Source: a virus. Taken from it: 21,306 nt of DNA. The notes under the pieces are model-generated. The model made no database searches. It worked only from the letters and a program-made list of their open reading frames with translations, and was not told the DNA's origin. The translations under genes and the position numbers were made by a program. Below, in pieces: positions 14,628 to 20,639 of the stretch. Where the stretch lies: IMG/VR virus record IMGVR_UViG_3300036814_001729, positions 1 to 21,306 of that record; one strand, given 5' to 3'. Positions within the stretch are counted from its first letter, which is position 1, and the number at the start of each line of letters is the position of its first letter.

Positions 14628-15560
14628 TTAATAAACCGTTTGCGGAGCATCGAATGGGTTGTTTAAAAATTGCATAGAAGCTTTGTTAAAAGACAGCTGC
14701 CACTTAGACTGGCCAGTATGCCTGGACTTGTCAACAACCAGCACACAGTCGGGCTCGTCGGTAAGATCTGTTCCGCCAAGCATCATCTCTTCTTCCTTGT
14801 GCTTGTTTCTCCATAGAATACAAGCCGTATCTGCTAAGTCTGTTAGCTGACCAGCTCCTCTGATATCGTGAAGAGATAGTTTACCCCTGTCTGATTGCAT
14901 CTTTCTAGAATGCATCGCTATATGGAAAGTAATTCCCGTATCTCTCGATGTTACAGCTAGCTTATCCATTAAGTCTGCTTCCATCATCCAACGATTATCG
15001 GGATTTCCGTCGAGCTTAAGTTTCAACCACCCATCTATAAATACATGCTTCACTCCCAACTCGTGCATCGCAAAACGAGATACTCCTATTATTTCATCTC
15101 CCTTTACTTGGTTTTCTTTGGTGTAGAGAAATCCTTTCCCTTCTAAAACTTCCATCGCTTTGTTTATGTTTTCTTGGGATGGATTCTCCTCTCCCGTTGC
15201 TTGTCTCAACATCCTGCCTACATTGACATGAGGTCTAAGCTCCGGTCCCCAGTATAGAAACTTTTCTTCCTTGTCTGAATATTTTCCTGTAGTAGAAAAC
15301 ACTGCTATCTGTGATAGCAAACAAGATTTTCCACTGCCTGTTGTGCCAGCATAGATATTGATTGTTCCATCTGTTATTCTATACTCGTCTTCGGAAGAAC
15401 CGAACGGAAGGCGTCCACCTTTCCCATCAGCCCTGTCTGTTAACCACAGAGAAGCCTCTTCTTTATACTCTCTAAGTTCGTGAACGTTGGATGTCTCATT
15501 TGGATCTAGATAAGCTTTCCAATCGATGTCTGTTAAAGAGAGTCTGTCTACCTCTTCCAT
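14628..15560 (-). CDS. DnaB-like replicative helicase, helicase domain only
   Basis: This 310-residue protein has the RecA-type core of superfamily-4 helicases. Walker A is GTTGSGKS (72-79), Walker B is HVFIDGW (172-178), the sensor/H3 part is TFHIAMHSRK (211-220), and the DnaB-type motif DIRGAGQLTDLADTACILW (232-250) is nearly complete. KSRHTGQ (278-284) has the basic finger residue R280. There is no N-terminal primase zinc or TOPRIM domain, so unlike T7 gp4 or Twinkle it is helicase only; priming would come from another gene or the host. The enzyme should form a hexamer that unwinds DNA at the fork. It follows dut with contiguous stop and start (TAGATG) and a GGAGG site. Confidence 0.88.
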   Translation of the reverse strand: MEEVDRLSLTDIDWKAYLDPNETSNVHELREYKEEASLWLTDRADGKGGRLPFGSSEDEYRITDGTINIYAGTTGSGKSCLLSQIAVFSTTGKYSDKEEKFLYWGPELRPHVNVGRMLRQATGEENPSQENINKAMEVLEGKGFLYTKENQVKGDEIIGVSRFAMHELGVKHVFIDGWLKLKLDGNPDNRWMMEADLMDKLAVTSRDTGITFHIAMHSRKMQSDRGKLSLHDIRGAGQLTDLADTACILWRNKHKEEEMMLGGTDLTDEPDCVLVVDKSRHTGQSKWQLSFNKASMQFLNNPFDAPQTVY

Positions 15561-16037
15561 CTACTTTGTTCCTCCGTACTTCCAGTCGCATTTCTCTTCA
15601 GAGGTAGAACCGAATCCGCCTACTCCTCGAGCGCTTGCTTTACGGAACAGGTCTGCTTCGTCTTTTTCTATTATCCTTATCGTAGGAACGGGCAGCAACA
15701 ATCCCTGCATTATCTTCATACCCGGAAAGATCTTTGTTATGCTTTCTCCGAGATTAATAACGTGAAGATGTATTTCACCTTGATACCCCTCATCTATAAC
15801 ACACGCTCCAACAACGAGCTGCTCCTTGGTTGCAATACCGCTTTTATTAAACTGGACAATAGCATAACCAGAAGGGATTTCCATCTTTACTCCGGATGGG
15901 ATTAATACATCTTCTCCGAAATACAAGTCAATCTCTTCAAAATCGTAAGGTACGAAAAAGTCGATACCTGCGTCTGTATCATGTCCCTTCTCTGGAGACT
16001 TCACTCTCCTAGTTTTACAGAAATTAAGTAATTGCAT
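15561..16037 (-). CDS. dut: Trimeric dUTP diphosphatase
   Basis: This 158-residue protein has all five motifs of trimeric dUTPases in order: I, DAGIDFFVP (22-30); II, FNKSGIATK (63-71, family RSGLA); III, GACVIDEGYQGEI (77-89), with the catalytic Asp D82 and the uracil-stacking Tyr Y85; IV, TKIFPGMKIMQG (101-112, family RIAQL.. slightly changed); V, ARGVGGFGST (136-145), the Gly-rich P-loop-like tail closing the site. It hydrolyses dUTP to dUMP and PPi, lowering uracil in DNA and feeding the thymidylate-synthase-type enzyme encoded two genes upstream. Length is typical. It overlaps the kinase-UDG gene by 14 bases and has AAAGGGAG as ribosome-binding site. Confidence 0.95.
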   Translation of the reverse strand: MQLLNFCKTRRVKSPEKGHDTDAGIDFFVPYDFEEIDLYFGEDVLIPSGVKMEIPSGYAIVQFNKSGIATKEQLVVGACVIDEGYQGEIHLHVINLGESITKIFPGMKIMQGLLLPVPTIRIIEKDEADLFRKASARGVGGFGSTSEEKCDWKYGGTK

Positions 16038-16917
16038 CTGTAGCTCCCTTTAGTGCCGACACAAAAGAATAAGAACTATTATAATTAAACCTCTTCCAAA
16101 ATTGGGGATGTGGAAAAATCTCATCTGGTACTACACCAACACCTTTCAAATACTTTTCAGCTTCTCTGCCCAACGCAAAGATTTTAGAGGGCTCTAGAAG
16201 ATCCATATAACATGGGTCTATCTTGTTGCCATCATGGGTGAAAGAATTGGCCCAGTAAAGTTTATCTTCTGGGATGTTAGCTTCGTCCATTAAACCAGAT
16301 AACCAAATAGAACTTCCGTTCTTTGCCGCAAAAGGAATTTCGCACTGCTCTATAAGGTTACACCTGTCGGCAACTATAAGTACGTTTCCTTGTTGAAAGT
16401 GACCAGAACCGGGCCCTAAATCTTCGGATGGAGAACAGTATTCTAACTGAGAAAACAATTCTACCGTCGAGTCTCTAGTCCAGTCGTAATAGACAACGGG
16501 CAAATGAGTTATAAGCTTTTGGTAGGCATAATATCCAGTTGTCCATTCTGCCAGATCTTTGATTACTTCGTATTCCCGATTTGCTTCCCAACTCTTTCTT
16601 GCAGCCTCTATCCCTGGGTCACAGAGGATGACCACACCCCTCTTTGAAAGACAAGCTCTATCAAACGCTCGATGCCTTAACCATTTCTCTGTGAAGCCCC
16701 GTAGAATTGGACCGTAAACCTGCTCCGAGAGGTGGGACAAGCGATCATAGATCATATTATCTGATCCGCTTTTAACCATCTTAATTTCTTCATAGAATCC
16801 AAACTTTCTACCGGAGTGCGAGTATCCGACCCCGTCTCTGAAAGTAAACATCCTGGATAGCTGCGCAGATAGGTAACTTTTACCTGTACCATCCATCCCT
16901 TCGATTATAAAACTCAT
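16024..16917 (-). CDS. Fusion of dNMP (thymidylate) kinase-like and UDG-fold domains
   Basis: Residues 1-150 look like a thymidylate/deoxynucleoside-monophosphate kinase: MSFIIEGMDGTGKS (P-loop 6-14), the DR motif YDRLSHLSEQVYGP (57-70) and a RGVVILCD strand. Residues about 168-285 match a uracil-DNA-glycosylase fold of phage type: GHFQQGNVLIVADRCN, then IPFAAKNGSSIWLSGLM, KLYWANSFTHDG, LEPSKIFALGREAEKYL and PHPQFWKRFNYN. The 'HPQ(Y/F)WKRF' end and 'P.k..ALG..A...L' are typical of this phage family. The first motif is VADRCN rather than the GE.PG of active glycosylases. The two activities in one chain suggest handling of a modified pyrimidine nucleotide or base. It lies between the thymidylate-synthase-like gene and dut, overlapping both. 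Confidence 0.75.
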   Translation of the reverse strand: MSFIIEGMDGTGKSYLSAQLSRMFTFRDGVGYSHSGRKFGFYEEIKMVKSGSDNMIYDRLSHLSEQVYGPILRGFTEKWLRHRAFDRACLSKRGVVILCDPGIEAARKSWEANREYEVIKDLAEWTTGYYAYQKLITHLPVVYYDWTRDSTVELFSQLEYCSPSEDLGPGSGHFQQGNVLIVADRCNLIEQCEIPFAAKNGSSIWLSGLMDEANIPEDKLYWANSFTHDGNKIDPCYMDLLEPSKIFALGREAEKYLKGVGVVPDEIFPHPQFWKRFNYNSSYSFVSALKGATDAIT

Positions 16918-17633
16918 AGTATGAGTGCCTCTCTGTTTAAATATTCTTCAATTTTCTGCACATCTCTGGTAAAGACATGGGCTGAATCGATATGATGAGT
17001 GTAATCTCCAACAACACAATCTAACTCTTTAGCTATATATTCCTGAAGTCTGCACATATTGTAAACGTCATACCCCATAACTGACCACACGTTTTGACTT
17101 CTCATGTGGGTGATCGCATGCAACCGACCTCTTCTGATAAAGTAATGAGCTCCGATAGTGCAAGGATATTCCATCGATGTTTTAGAACCCAGTATTATAT
17201 TATCTTCCTTCAGTAGAATACTTAAGTAAGCTCTTCGTGAGTCAGGATTGCGTCTCAGCTCATCTATTATCACCGGTAGCTGCTCCTTAACCTTCCACCC
17301 GTAAGAAGAACTAAAGTTTTCTGGCAGTCCGGTACCATCAACAAAGATCTTTGCGTATGGTTGCAGCTTGTTAATCTTCTCAGACAGGTCAGTATCGCCC
17401 GACATAATCCAATCAAAGAAAAGCTCGCAATGCTCTACGTTCAGCCTCTTAGATGTGAAGGCTATCTTATCCTCGTCCTCCGTCTCCCAAGGACAAAGCC
17501 TAAAACCAACACTAATATTTTCATGCGTTTTCTTCGGCTTAGACTCGGGATAGAGAACTAACTGATTCAGCAACCACCTTTCTGCTGTGTCGTAACGATC
17601 TGCTAATTTAAAATTTTCTAAAAATAGAGACAT
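16914..17633 (-). CDS. Thymidylate-synthase-family enzyme, possible pyrimidine hydroxymethylase
   Basis: This 239-residue protein has the family signatures: ELFFDWIMSGDTDL (70-83, with E70 matching the catalytic Glu), the phosphate-binding PDSRRAYLSI (R133, R134), the nucleophile C158 in EYPCTIG, HMRSQNVW (176-183), YDVYNMCRLQEYIAKEL (188-204) and THHIDSAHVF (212-221). D189 stands where thymidylate synthases have the Asn that reads uracil (E. coli N177). In T4 dCMP hydroxymethylase this position is Asp. F221 replaces the Tyr that contacts the sugar. So the enzyme may hydroxymethylate dCMP or another pyrimidine instead of making dTMP. It is short for ThyA (264). It overlaps the methyltransferase gene by 26 bases. 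Substrate is inference from a by-eye alignment. Confidence 0.8.
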   Translation of the reverse strand: MSLFLENFKLADRYDTAERWLLNQLVLYPESKPKKTHENISVGFRLCPWETEDEDKIAFTSKRLNVEHCELFFDWIMSGDTDLSEKINKLQPYAKIFVDGTGLPENFSSSYGWKVKEQLPVIIDELRRNPDSRRAYLSILLKEDNIILGSKTSMEYPCTIGAHYFIRRGRLHAITHMRSQNVWSVMGYDVYNMCRLQEYIAKELDCVVGDYTHHIDSAHVFTRDVQKIEEYLNREALIL

Positions 17634-18474
17634 GATGATACTTTCCCTGGTAGTTGAACGCTTGGAACTCGAACCCGGCTCGAGATGTCCAAGAATTAAA
17701 ACTGCTTATAGCTTCTTTAACGTCGTCAATCTGCATAGCAGCACCCGATTCAGTTAAATCATTCAGCCTGAGATCTAGGAAGGGATCTCTACTTTCAACC
17801 ACCAATAAACACCCTCCCTTTTTTAACAACATGCTGCTAACATCTAGTATTGCATTGCGTTCGTATTCTCCTTTCAGATGCAGCACCTCTGACAGGAGAA
17901 CGACATCGTGTTCTTTGCAGCTCTCCAGGCTTTTTCTGACAGTAGACGGGTCCCAAAGCAAGTCGAGCTCTACTACAAATCTCCTCTCTTTAGGGATTTC
18001 GATACCCGGCCACTTGATATTGATAACTCCCGGCCTGTCTATCATGGTTACTGTAGAGTCGACGAACGTTTCTAAGAAAGATTTAGCATATTCTCCGTCT
18101 CCACAACACACATCCGCCAAAGAACTTCCGTTACCAAAAGACTCCAAACCATTGCCATCTAAACAGTTAACAACATCTTGCCAAAAACTAGCTCTCTCGT
18201 AATGGAAGGTTTCGGTGAGACCTCTTAATAAAAGATCGTAATTATCTCTCCCCCCTTTCGATCCAGAAGAGAAGTTCTCGTTGTAGGTGAACATGCTGTA
18301 AAGCTTGCGTAGCTCTTCTATATTATCTAGCGCGCCGAACTCTTCCAAACAAGCACAAATCTTTTTGAATTTTTTAGCGTGTCTGATAGAGTGCTTATAA
18401 ATGAAATACTCGTGTATCAGATGGGTTAGGTATGGAGCATTTAATAACGTTGATGTACTCATTGAATGTGACAT
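17608..18474 (-). CDS. Class I SAM-dependent methyltransferase, O-methyltransferase-like
   Basis: This 288-residue protein has a helical N-terminal part (1-115) with LTHLIHEYFIYKHSIRHAKK, and a Rossmann methyltransferase domain after it. Motif I is SLADVCCGDGEYAKSFLETF (118-137), the acidic residue of motif II is D146 in VTMIDRPGVI, and motif IV is HDVVLLSEVLHLKGEY (189-204), followed by the LLKKGGCLLVVE strand. A 'DxPxVI'-type second motif and the order helical part plus Rossmann domain resemble the O-methyltransferase group (Methyltransf_2-like). It lacks DPPY/NPPY and PC motifs, so it is not an ordinary adenine or cytosine DNA methylase. As first gene of the nucleotide-modification block it may methylate a hydroxylated base or nucleotide; this is inference. 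GAGGA lies 12 bases before the chosen ATG. Confidence 0.72.
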   Translation of the reverse strand: MSHSMSTSTLLNAPYLTHLIHEYFIYKHSIRHAKKFKKICACLEEFGALDNIEELRKLYSMFTYNENFSSGSKGGRDNYDLLLRGLTETFHYERASFWQDVVNCLDGNGLESFGNGSSLADVCCGDGEYAKSFLETFVDSTVTMIDRPGVINIKWPGIEIPKERRFVVELDLLWDPSTVRKSLESCKEHDVVLLSEVLHLKGEYERNAILDVSSMLLKKGGCLLVVESRDPFLDLRLNDLTESGAAMQIDDVKEAISSFNSWTSRAGFEFQAFNYQGKYHHVSIFRKF

Positions 18475-18481
18475 TTTTAGG

Positions 18482-18817
18482 TTATTCCTCTATTGCCATG
18501 TCTCTAAGAAAGGTTGTGTTTAATCTGTCTTCTTCCCAGTTTAATATTCTTGTGGCGCCGGCTTTATCCAGAGACCAAACCAAGTCTTTTGTCCATCGAT
18601 TAGGCGCGAACCCGCTCTTCACTAGTATGACGTCCTGTTTCTGCGCCCATGCATAATTGAACTTAATTGGATTACCCTCTATCCACACGGTAAGCTTGCT
18701 ATGCGGCATTCTAGCGTAGGTTTCTTCGGCAGCGTGGCCATAGCAGCAGAATATTGTTCTGCTTTGGGGAGATCCGCCGCCATACCAGAACTTTTCCTTA
18801 GTCCTGTTGTGGCTCAT
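18482..18817 (-). CDS. Hypothetical protein of the early operon
   Basis: The frame is open from 18925, but the start at 18817 (MSHNRTKEKFWYGGG) has a good GAGGGG site nine bases upstream and removes most of the overlap with the previous gene, leaving 20 bases. The resulting 111-residue protein has a Gly-rich turn GGGSPQSRTIFCCYG, then AAEETYARMPHSKLTVWIEG, NYAWAQKQDVILVKSGF and RWTKDLVWSLDKAGATRILN. The alternating strands and helices suggest a small alpha/beta fold. I do not recognise a family. It ends seven bases before the methyltransferase start, so it is part of the same transcript. Confidence 0.6.
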   Translation of the reverse strand: MSHNRTKEKFWYGGGSPQSRTIFCCYGHAAEETYARMPHSKLTVWIEGNPIKFNYAWAQKQDVILVKSGFAPNRWTKDLVWSLDKAGATRILNWEEDRLNTTFLRDMAIEE

Positions 18818-19079
18818 TTCCGCCAACCCCTCTGGAAACCTCATCCGCGTACTGTTCGAGAGTTTGTCCATATCTTTCTTTAAACCACTGATTCCATGTT
18901 TTGGACTTATTGGGAACGAGTTCATTCCTCTTCAGCCAGATCGATTTGGCCCCTGTTCTCTTGATTCGTTCTTGAATTTTTTCCGATGATTCTTTCATTG
19001 GGTGATTTCTGTATGGCCATGGATTTATCGAAGAGACAGTTTTCAGCGGGAGCTGTGGGTCGAACTCTCCACCCTCCAT
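18798..19079 (-). CDS. Hypothetical small protein, start uncertain
   Basis: The frame gives 93 residues from 19079, or 66 from the ATG at 18998 (MKESSEKIQERIKRTGAKSI). The C-terminal part, KTWNQWFKERYGQTLEQYAD then EVSRGVGG, looks like a real folded segment. The first 27 residues overlap the sensible part of the longer gene beginning at 19566, so the later start is more likely. Even then 77 bases would overlap that gene in another frame. No ribosome-binding site is clear before either start. The stop overlaps the next gene's start by 20 bases. Function unknown. Confidence 0.5.
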   Translation of the reverse strand: MEGGEFDPQLPLKTVSSINPWPYRNHPMKESSEKIQERIKRTGAKSIWLKRNELVPNKSKTWNQWFKERYGQTLEQYADEVSRGVGGNEPQQD

Positions 19080-19566
19080 TGGGATCTTCTTTCAAAAGGT
19101 GACTTAACTTAAGAGACCAAATCTCTTCCCTTCCTGGGTTTGGTATTGTTTCGTGATGAAACTTACCAAGATCACTGATGGCTGGTTTTCTGGGTCTCCA
19201 ATAGGGGTTAATCTTTTTCTGCTTAGTTCTAGGTTGCATAAGAGCAATGCGTTCCCAGCTTGGTCCCATGTTTCTCCAAGACATGGTTTCTATCGACTTG
19301 TGCTCTTCTCTCGTAGGTAGATCCCACGACTGCACAGTTATGTAGCTTTCCCATGCTCTAGCTAATGCTTGTTGATGGTTGCTTGGAGATAGTGAGGACA
19401 AGTTGTCTATTCTCCCTATGTAATAGAGTATCCTGGAAAGCGCCCATTCATAGTCCGAAATACCGACTCGTCTGTATTGCAACATGGCTCTTTTTGCTAT
19501 GTTGGCTATGATTGTTAGCAGCCTCTCTATTGATGAAGGAGGCTTCTTCTTGTGATTTTTTTGCAT
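18922..19566 (-). CDS. Hypothetical basic protein; possibly the body of a frameshifted gene
   Basis: The frame gives 214 residues from the ATG at 19566. The first 80 are helical and basic (SIERLLTIIANIAKRAMLQY and RVGISDYEWALSRILYYIGR). The rest is Trp/Pro/Lys-rich (MSWRNMGPSWERIALMQPRT; INPYWRPRKPAISDLGKFHH). The ATG at 19566 lacks a convincing ribosome-binding site and lies within a run of seven A (19556-19562 on this strand). Upstream, a better-initiated frame begins at 19633 and would join this one if one A of the run were skipped. The last 50 residues overlap the next gene in another frame and look less ordered. I do not recognise a family. Confidence 0.55.
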   Translation of the reverse strand: MQKNHKKKPPSSIERLLTIIANIAKRAMLQYRRVGISDYEWALSRILYYIGRIDNLSSLSPSNHQQALARAWESYITVQSWDLPTREEHKSIETMSWRNMGPSWERIALMQPRTKQKKINPYWRPRKPAISDLGKFHHETIPNPGREEIWSLKLSHLLKEDPNGGWRVRPTAPAENCLFDKSMAIQKSPNERIIGKNSRTNQENRGQIDLAEEE

Positions 19567-19633
19567 TGGCGTAGTATACCCCGAGATACAGTTCTTCGTC
19601 GAATCTCCACTCCGGTTCGGGTATGTATCTCAT
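19448..19633 (-). CDS. Short ORF, probable N-terminal frame of the 18922-19566 gene
   Basis: This frame begins with ATG at 19633, overlapping the stop of the previous gene by four bases, the usual coupling in this operon. Its first 28 residues, MRYIPEPEWRFDEELYLGVY then YANAKKSQ, look like a real protein start. After the A7 run the frame becomes Ser/His/Gln-rich and ends at residue 61, while the neighbouring frame becomes the protein-like SIERLLTIIANIAKRA. Two readings are possible: a short separate protein, or the start of one protein that crosses to the other frame at A7 by slippage, or a sequencing indel. I favour the joined form. Confidence 0.5.
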   Translation of the reverse strand: MRYIPEPEWRFDEELYLGVYYANAKKSQEEASFINREAANNHSQHSKKSHVAIQTSRYFGL

Positions 19634-19881
19634 GATGAATGAGGAGCTGCCATCAACTCAACAGTCGCATTGAAAATCTTACCCATCGGCCCTGCATCAA
19701 TCTTTAGATCCTTCAGATCTGTTTTGAGAACGATGGTCAAATACCTAGTTAGGATCTTCCTTTCGTCGGCTGAGAATTTGCCCTCCTTCATGTGATCAAA
19801 CATGCAGACCAGCATAGTGTGGATAGATGATGCTAGCTTGTTACCGGCTTCGTCCCTTGCTTTTACAGTTATCTCAATCAT
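19630..19881 (-). CDS. Hypothetical small helical protein
   Basis: This 83-residue protein starts MIEITVKARDEAGNKLASSI, followed by TMLVCMFDHMKEGKFSADER, helix-rich segments, and an end GPMGKIFNATVELMAAPHSS. The ribosome-binding site GGAG lies eight bases before the start and inside the end of the upstream gene. It has no signal peptide, membrane helix or catalytic motif. It is one of a string of small early-operon genes linked by ATGA-type overlaps; such genes are often host-takeover or regulator proteins, which is only a general expectation here. Family not recognised. Confidence 0.6.
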   Translation of the reverse strand: MIEITVKARDEAGNKLASSIHTMLVCMFDHMKEGKFSADERKILTRYLTIVLKTDLKDLKIDAGPMGKIFNATVELMAAPHSS

Positions 19882-20056
19882 CTTTCATCTCCATCAGATG
19901 CTTTCTAATAACCCAGAGATTCTCTTTGAAAGCCTTTGGATTATTATGACTTAGCTTGTGCCAATCCCAAACCGCCTTCGTGAACTCTCCTGAATCGGTA
20001 TCGGAATCCATCATGATCTGGATGAGATCAAGGGTGATTCGATTGTAGTGGGTCAT
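19874..20056 (-). CDS. Hypothetical small protein
   Basis: The frame is open from 20122, but the ATG at 20056 (MTHYNRITLDLIQIMMD) overlaps the stop of the upstream gene as ATGA, as is usual here, so that start is chosen; it gives 60 residues. The protein is mildly acidic with a conserved-looking aromatic part, EFTKAVWDWHKLSHNNPKAF then KENLWVIRKHL. It probably forms two or three helices. No family recognised. It overlaps the next gene by eight bases. Confidence 0.6.
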   Translation of the reverse strand: MTHYNRITLDLIQIMMDSDTDSGEFTKAVWDWHKLSHNNPKAFKENLWVIRKHLMEMKDD

Positions 20057-20241
20057 GTTAGCCACTCCCCTAGGTTTGGTGCAGCCTCGCCTCGTGCAAA
20101 GCGAAGATCCTTTATCAAGCATTCTCTTTCCCAGAGAAGCTCCTCTAAGAGAGGGATGTGATCCTCGTTAAAGCTGCTAAGTCCGCTGAGTTTGATCTCG
20201 ACTTCCATCAAACGATCGTCCAACTTCATTGCATTCGTCAT
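20053..20241 (-). CDS. Hypothetical small protein
   Basis: A longer frame exists from 20277, but the ATG at 20241 follows a strong AAAAGGGAGAAGCAA site, nearly identical with the site of the 46-residue gene upstream. This start gives 62 residues: MTNAMKLDDRLMEVEIKLSG, then NEDHIPLLEELLWERECLIK and DLRFARGEAAPNLGEWLT. The leucine/glutamate pattern LLEELLWERECLI suggests an amphipathic helix pair or coiled coil. No family recognised. A small hairpin (20266-20283) precedes the ribosome-binding site. Confidence 0.65.
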   Translation of the reverse strand: MTNAMKLDDRLMEVEIKLSGLSSFNEDHIPLLEELLWERECLIKDLRFARGEAAPNLGEWLT

Positions 20242-20354
20242 CTTGCTTCTCCCTTTTCTTGATTGCGTGCTCTGCAAAGCACGACTTGTTTCAGCAAAAT
20301 ATCGGCAACCTTCTCTAAGCGTCGCTGGTCGGCTAGTTCTTCAGCTGCCGATAT
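20238..20354 (-). CDS. Possible 38-codon gene without a standard start
   Basis: Between the two small early genes one frame is open from just after a TAA and reads ISAAEELADQRRLEKVADIL then LKQVVLCRARNQEKGEAR, which looks like a real alpha-helical peptide. It ends in TGA overlapping the next ATG as ATGA, the arrangement used across this operon. No ATG or GTG starts it; the choices are ATA at 20354, directly behind AAGGTGAG, or TTG at 20297, giving 19 residues. It might also be a degraded gene. Confidence 0.3.
   Translation of the reverse strand: MSAAEELADQRRLEKVADILLKQVVLCRARNQEKGEAR
20243..20257 (-). promoter_or_regulatory. Repeated ribosome-binding block, copy 2
   Basis: The 15 bases AAAAGGGAGAAGCAA lie directly before the ATG at 20241. 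The same 15 bases lie at 20508-20522 before the ATG at 20506, and the match goes on through the start codon as AATGAC/GATGAC. The copy suggests duplication of the initiation region or selection for strong early translation. Confidence 0.75.
20299..20354. repeat. 9-bp inverted repeat between small early genes
   Basis: ATATCGGCA at 20299-20307 and TGCCGATAT at 20346-20354 are perfect inverted copies separated by 38 bases. The pair brackets most of the start-less ORF described at 20238-20354. It could form a stem in the minus-strand RNA between two small genes, or serve as a two-half-site binding place. Confidence 0.5.
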
Positions 20355-20365
20355 CTCACCTTAAT

Positions 20366-20506
20366 CTAGTATCTTTCTACTCCCTCTTCCTTCCACATAT
20401 CGCTGTTCAGTAACCACTCAGCTGCTTCGTACTCGCCGAAATCAACATAACCACTGTCTTTGAAGTTAGCTTCTAGTTCGGCGATTCTGTTTCTTGTTCC
20501 TGTCAT
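20366..20506 (-). CDS. 46-residue early protein, first gene of the minus operon
   Basis: The ATG at 20506 is preceded by AAAAGGGAGAAGCAA, a very strong ribosome-binding region. The peptide reads MTGTRNRIAELEANFKDSGY, then VDFGEYEAAEWLLNSDMW and KEEGVERY. It is acidic, with an N-terminal helix and a Trp/Tyr-rich second half. It is the first gene after the promoter region at 20550-20600, so it should be among the first products made. No family recognised. Ribosome-binding sites, composition and ATG support expression in spite of its size. Confidence 0.6.
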   Translation of the reverse strand: MTGTRNRIAELEANFKDSGYVDFGEYEAAEWLLNSDMWKEEGVERY

Positions 20507-20507
20507 T

Positions 20508-20522
20508 TTGCTTCTCCCTTTT
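20508..20522 (-). promoter_or_regulatory. Repeated ribosome-binding block, copy 1
   Basis: Identical 15-base block AAAAGGGAGAAGCAA, ending one base before the ATG at 20506. Its GGGAG core is spaced ten bases from the ATG. It is the partner of the block at 20243-20257. Confidence 0.75.
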
Positions 20523-20549
20523 TCTATCTGCTTTCTTGATGACCAGGCG

Positions 20550-20578
20550 ATTATCTCATGTTTAGATTACCACGTAAA
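20550..20578 (-). promoter_or_regulatory. Likely sigma70-type promoter(s) of the minus-strand operon
   Basis: On the minus strand TTTACG (20578-20573) and GATAAT (20555-20550) are separated by exactly 17 bases, 44 bases before the first gene. Two other possible pairs overlap: TTGCAT (20591-20586) with TAATCT (20569-20564), spacer 16; and a perfect TATAAT (20600-20595) with weak TGAATA 17 bases upstream. The stretch 20507-20639 has no gene and is AT-rich. Which hexamers are used cannot be told from sequence alone. Confidence 0.5.
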
Positions 20579-20639
20579 CCTCTTCATGCAATTAATTATA
20601 AAATAGTTTCTCCTTTCTATTCATAGCTTTAAGCGCCGA

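Noticed and set aside
17654-18202. Plus-strand 182-codon frame opposite the methyltransferase
   Set aside because: The minus-strand methyltransferase motifs are clear; the plus frame is Ser/Pro/Leu-rich, as expected for a complement.
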